Notes under the pieces: generated by a model
What the model was told of the DNA's origin: nothing
The model's database searches: none
Seen by the model: the letters and a program-made list of their open reading frames with translations, nothing else
Position numbers and translations under genes: made by a program
Origin: Pontibacter pamirensis
Lineage (GTDB): Bacteria; Bacteroidota; Bacteroidia; Cytophagales; Hymenobacteraceae
Assembly (NCBI RefSeq): GCF_010015475.1
Contig: NZ_SSNI01000013.1
Location: forward strand, 1 to 64,000
DNA: 64,000 nt
Direction: 5' to 3'
Part shown: piece after piece, positions 60,878 through 64,000 of the stretch
Layout of the letters: each line of letters starts with the position of its first letter
Position numbering within the stretch: position 1 is the stretch's first letter

Positions 60878-62422
60878 CTACATGTCAGGCTTCTGCTTAC
60901 TGTTATAGACCGCCAGCTTCTTTCTCCAGCCACCTACACGGGAAATATCCCGAATGTTGTCTTCGCGCTCTTCATCTACAATAGTTATTTTTATTCCCTT
61001 CCGGACCTGCCCCTCCACATTAAACTCATCGCTTCCACCCAGCCCATGTAATTCTACCCTTTTTGTCTCAGCGCGATGAAAGACCCGATGATAGGTTACG
61101 GTGCCATCCGACTTCCGGCGCACAGTTACCTCCGTCTCCTCATCATTTAGGCGTACCACTTCAAATTGTTCCGCCTCATCTGTGCCTATCACCAACACCT
61201 CCTTTGCCAGCACCTGGTAGAATTCTCGTGCAGCTTTGTCTAGCTTGTCTCTTCTGTTTTTGAGCTTTACTGCAAGGCTCTCCCCTTCCAGCCTGTAAAC
61301 AGCTTCTGGAAGCCTTCGTACGGCTTGCTCAATCACTTCGTCTGTAAGAGAACGCTGTAACTCACGGGCCAGAGAGTCAAACTGCTGTGCCGTTACCTGC
61401 GGCATAGCCCGCGCATCAATGTCCTTTGATTTTATCGTCAGCGCTTTTACATCCTTGTACTTTCCGCTGAAGGAGGCGTACTTGCGGAAGGCCCATTTGC
61501 GGCTCATGAGCCAGGTAAGTAGGCCATTGTCAATGCGATAGAAAGCATTGTCCCGATCTTTAGGGATGGTGCGGTAAATGTGCTTCGGCCCCTCCTTATA
61601 CACAGCCCACTCCCACTGGTCCTCATGCCTGTCCCGGTCACCAATCAACAGGTCCAGGAGCCGTGCTTTGGCGAAGGCCAGTTCATCAATTGTGTGGTTG
61701 CTGTCGCTGTAGCGCTGCTTGAGCATTTTCCCGGTTCCTACAATGTTCTGCGCCTCGTCCAGTTCCCCGATCAGAGCACGCTTGTCATTGTATTTCTCCT
61801 CCAGCATGTACAGCCTGTCACTGAGCAACTCATTATGCTCCCCCAGTTTCTCCTCTTTCGGCCTTACGTACACCAGCACCGGAGTAGCCTGAACCACTCC
61901 CGCAGCGCTTGCCAGCGGGGCCACCACCAGCGCCGCGTAGGGGTGCAAGGCGGAAGTCTGATCAAGCACAAGGTCTGCGATAAATGTTTTGGAAAGGGGA
62001 AACGGCAGGTTAATTTCCGGTCTTTTATCAACGGTGCGGAGGGAATATGTCATACCATCTCCACCCACCATGGTTACATTGATACTTTGCTTACCGCCAC
62101 CTATTTTCTCAATCTTGAATCCACCCTTCACTGTGTCTACCTGCAGAACAGGTACAGTGACCGGCATGGACCAGGCTTTACGGTGTCGTTCTCCCCAAAG
62201 CGCTTTATAAAGAAAGCTGCGCTTATAGTGGCGGCCAGCCTGCACCGTCACACTATCGACAGTGGCAGGTTCCTGTTGCAGTTGCCGGTATACAGTAGGG
62301 TCAGCAACAGGAGTACTGGCATAGAAATTCTTCCTGGCGCATCCAAAGGAAAGCAATAGAAGCAGGAGCAGCAGTGAGTTCAGGAAAGGGTTTATTCTGT
62401 ATCGTTCAGGTTTTGGGTGCAT
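60878..62422 (-). CDS. lipoprotein with a HipA/FAM20-like kinase-type core, lacking the usual C-terminal barrel
   Basis: 514 residues with a lipoprotein signal peptide (LLLLLLLLSFGC, cysteine near 28). The body matches the N-terminal half of Bacteroidota proteins that normally end in a BamA-type outer membrane barrel: KALWGERHRKAWSMPVTVP near 75, YAALVVAPLASAAGV near 160 and LLIGDRDRHEDQWEW near 262. The DRHxDQW segment followed by PKDRDNAF near 289 resembles the catalytic NxDRHxxN and metal-binding Asp of HipA/FAM20-like kinases; the kinase assignment is my inference. Near 485 GGSDEFNVEG leads towards the barrel hinge, but the protein stops at ISRVGGWRKKLAVYNSKQKP with no barrel after it. 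It may be a shortened family member or a remnant. Confidence 0.7.
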   Translation of the reverse strand: MHPKPERYRINPFLNSLLLLLLLLSFGCARKNFYASTPVADPTVYRQLQQEPATVDSVTVQAGRHYKRSFLYKALWGERHRKAWSMPVTVPVLQVDTVKGGFKIEKIGGGKQSINVTMVGGDGMTYSLRTVDKRPEINLPFPLSKTFIADLVLDQTSALHPYAALVVAPLASAAGVVQATPVLVYVRPKEEKLGEHNELLSDRLYMLEEKYNDKRALIGELDEAQNIVGTGKMLKQRYSDSNHTIDELAFAKARLLDLLIGDRDRHEDQWEWAVYKEGPKHIYRTIPKDRDNAFYRIDNGLLTWLMSRKWAFRKYASFSGKYKDVKALTIKSKDIDARAMPQVTAQQFDSLARELQRSLTDEVIEQAVRRLPEAVYRLEGESLAVKLKNRRDKLDKAAREFYQVLAKEVLVIGTDEAEQFEVVRLNDEETEVTVRRKSDGTVTYHRVFHRAETKRVELHGLGGSDEFNVEGQVRKGIKITIVDEEREDNIRDISRVGGWRKKLAVYNSKQKPDM

Positions 62423-62846
62423 TCTGTGAATACTTCTTTTCCTGAATAAATGTTTAGGACCTGCCTCAGACCAGGAAAATGCATAAAGAATCGGCAGTGT
62501 AGGAAGGTTTTACATGAACCAAAGCAGTTGAGGCAGCACACAAACATACCTGCAGGAGCAGAAAAAAAGTAAATAGGACACATTTTATCGGCAAAAGAGA
62601 AAAAAGGATCAGGCTGATTATGTTACTTTCTGCAATTTTAATCTGAAAAACACAATCTATATATTGAATATAATATATTTATCATATTAAAAATGAAGTA
62701 TATTACCACTATACCCTCTTTGCATTGCAATACCCCTTGCTGCTGCTCCCTTCCCATTCATGTTACTTTACCCTTTCAATATTACTGTTCACTAATATAT
62801 TATGTTCGTATCGTTGTAATGTATTAGAACCTAAACCCTCTGACTT
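62423..62846. other. AT-rich intergenic region
   Basis: 424 bases upstream of both the kinase-like lipoprotein and a small gene. It is strongly AT-rich around 62650-62710, with TATATATTGAATATAATATA. I see no gene, hairpin of note or clear promoter box. Confidence 0.5.
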
Positions 62847-63104
62847 ATGAACACTTTAGCACAACTTACTTACGCTTCAGAAAGCCTTGGAAGCAACGTC
62901 TCAGTGTTTTCCTTCCCGGTTAAGGCAGGGTCTTCCCTTAACGAAGACATCATTGGTTTCTCAACCACAGACGGTCACGTGGTTACTTTTAATGCCGGAA
63001 CAAATGCTATCAGCAATGGTGCGGGTATCTTCATCGGGGACTATTTTGTTGGTTTCGCAGATGGTCCTTTCAGCGATACAGCCATGCCATTTATAAAGTA
63101 TTAA
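62847..63104 (+). CDS. small hypothetical protein, 85 residues
   Basis: Protein of 85 residues, rich in Gly, Ser, Phe and Asn (MNTLAQLTYASESLGSNVSV, then GFSTTDGHVVTFNAGTNAIS and GIFIGDYFVGFADGPFSDTA). No signal peptide, no charged clusters, few lysines. I do not recognise it. A likely start at ATG 62847 has no strong ribosome site, which is common here. A second small gene lies 163 bases downstream on the same strand. Confidence 0.5.
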   Translation: MNTLAQLTYASESLGSNVSVFSFPVKAGSSLNEDIIGFSTTDGHVVTFNAGTNAISNGAGIFIGDYFVGFADGPFSDTAMPFIKY

Positions 63105-63267
63105 CCTAATCTTATTACTGCAACACACGATAGTAACATAGCCTGTACAAAGCTATACACCTGATCATAGCTTTACCCTTTTATACTCTACAAAGGAAAA
63201 ACACAGCGCCTGGCCAGGCTAAGAGTAGTGAAAAAGCTTATCTTTAGTATATAAAATATATACGAAG

Positions 63268-63537
63268 ATGGACCATAACTCTTTTAATCCCCGAAACCCC
63301 AAGATAACCTTAGACAGGTTTATTGCCGATTACTATGTAAAGCAGTCGGCCATGGACGCCAGAATAGGCTCTATTTTATCAAACCAGGCAAGAATTATCG
63401 CTCACCTCGAAGGCAGGGACCTGGAAGAGGTAAGAAAAGAAGTCTATGACAGGGTAGCGCTCAACGTGAAAGATAATGCCAAGCTAACACTGGAAGACTT
63501 GGGGTTTGGCTCCGAAGAGCCTGGAGAAGATACGTAA
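63268..63537 (+). CDS. small hypothetical protein, 89 residues
   Basis: Predicted mostly helical: TLDRFIADYYVKQSAMDARI, then NQARIIAHLEGRDLEEVRKE, ending in an acidic tail (GFGSEEPGEDT). It resembles a short coiled-coil protein, cytoplasmic, without a known family that I can name. Start ATG 63268 follows TATACGAAG. Composition is ordinary for a coding sequence. Confidence 0.55.
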   Translation: MDHNSFNPRNPKITLDRFIADYYVKQSAMDARIGSILSNQARIIAHLEGRDLEEVRKEVYDRVALNVKDNAKLTLEDLGFGSEEPGEDT

Positions 63538-63866
63538 AGCGCTTCTGCTAGTACCGGCTTCAATCAATTGTTACTTTTAAGCAATTACGATTCATCTTTT
63601 TTCCTTTCCCCTGAAAAGGAAAAGGCATTTCTTTACCTGATATCTCAGTAAGGGCTGGTGTGCTATCTGCAGGTGTTTACAAGAGTCCTTCAGGATTGTT
63701 GAACAAAAATCCTTTCTTCATCTTTAAGTGCATCTTTCTGAGACGCAAGTGAGCTAAAAGCTCAGCTACACTTCATTTATAGCATTTTAAGCAGGCAGGC
63801 CCATACACAAAAGCGCCTCCTGCTACAAAACAGGAGGCGCTTGAAATTCAGGATGAAATGTTCGTA
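63538..63866. other. intergenic region before cysteine synthase
   Basis: About 330 bases between the small gene and the end of the convergent cysteine synthase gene. It has a small hairpin CCTTTCC-CCTGAAAA-GGAAAAGG near 63602-63629, which could end the upstream transcript, and the terminator at 63811. No gene seen. Confidence 0.5.
63811..63842 (-). terminator. terminator of the cysteine synthase gene
   Basis: AAGCGCCTCCTG pairs with CAGGAGGCGCTT, followed on the minus strand by TTGTGTA, so the T tract is poor. It lies 24 bases past the stop codon. Confidence 0.75.
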
Positions 63867-64000
63867 CTATACAAACAGGCCTTCTACTGATAAATAACGC
63901 TCACCGGTATCGTAGCAGAAGGTCAGCACTTTGGAGCCTTCCGGAATTCCTTCTTCTATTTTTTTAGCAACCGCTGCAAGAGATGCTCCCGAGGATATTC
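63867..64000 (-). CDS. cysteine synthase, C-terminal end (cut by window edge)
   Basis: The last 44 codons of a minus-strand gene, ending at [24 protein letters not shown] and [14 protein letters not shown] are typical of the C-terminus of O-acetylserine sulfhydrylase: the SSGA loop contacts the PLP phosphate region and DTGERYLS is near the end of CysK/CysM proteins. It would form cysteine from O-acetylserine and sulfide. The start lies outside the window, so CysK cannot be told from CysM. Confidence 0.85.
   Translation of the reverse strand, partial: ISSGASLAAVAKKIEEGIPEGSKVLTFCYDTGERYLSVEGLFV

Overview
The window looks like a chromosomal segment of an aerobic member of the Bacteroidota, most likely Cytophagales close to Pontibacter or Hymenobacter. 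The basis is gene content: a PorD-like type IX secretion protein, an OstA-like protein, a bacillithiol glycosyltransferase (bshA), a membrane pyrophosphatase and Oar-type TonB-dependent receptors. Several genes are also preceded by the Bacteroidota promoter form TTG-N(18-21)-TAnnTTTG. No 16S gene or taxonomic marker search was available, so the genus is inference.

Layout. Positions 1-204 hold the end of an IS5-family element that has removed the start of a secreted M28 peptidase gene (205-1686). From 1.7 to 11.4 kb a mostly minus-strand core block carries an HTTM protein, fabI, recN, a porD-like gene, coaBC (split by an apparent frameshift), rpoZ, bamD and an OstA-like gene. tilS and mdh follow on the plus strand, then a barstar-like gene, two rhomboid proteases and mutL on the minus strand. 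From 18.9 to 26.2 kb the plus strand carries a GH3/serine hydrolase fusion, bshA, a fused phosphatase-SerA gene and serC, so serine synthesis appears to be encoded by two adjacent genes. From 26.3 to 38.7 kb come an IscA-type gene, a ChaN-like gene, an ABC-2 exporter pair, grpE-dnaJ, obgE, adk, hpt and hppA. A candidate structured RNA and a REPIN-like inverted repeat lie in this stretch.

From 41.8 to 50.9 kb is a surface glycan locus: three glycosyltransferases in a minus-strand operon, a divergent GT-B-like gene, UDP-glucuronate decarboxylase, UDP-glucose dehydrogenase and a glutamine-dependent asparagine synthase. The middle of this locus (about 43.8-46.5 kb) is visibly richer in A and T. 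From 51 to 60.4 kb are a haloalkane dehalogenase-like hydrolase, a small unknown gene, a C40 peptidase lipoprotein and two large paralogous outer-membrane receptors. A tRNA-Ala(GGC) follows, then a lipoprotein that looks like the kinase-like half of a longer barrel protein, two small orphan genes, and the 3' end of a cysteine synthase gene.

Most of the window is ordinary core genome. The items most worth a second look are the truncated kinase-like lipoprotein next to the tRNA, the REPIN-like element upstream of grpE, the candidate RNA next to dnaJ, the IS-beheaded peptidase, the coaBC frameshift, the phosphatase-SerA fusion and the sialyltransferase-like gene. No CRISPR array, prophage or complete defence system was seen.
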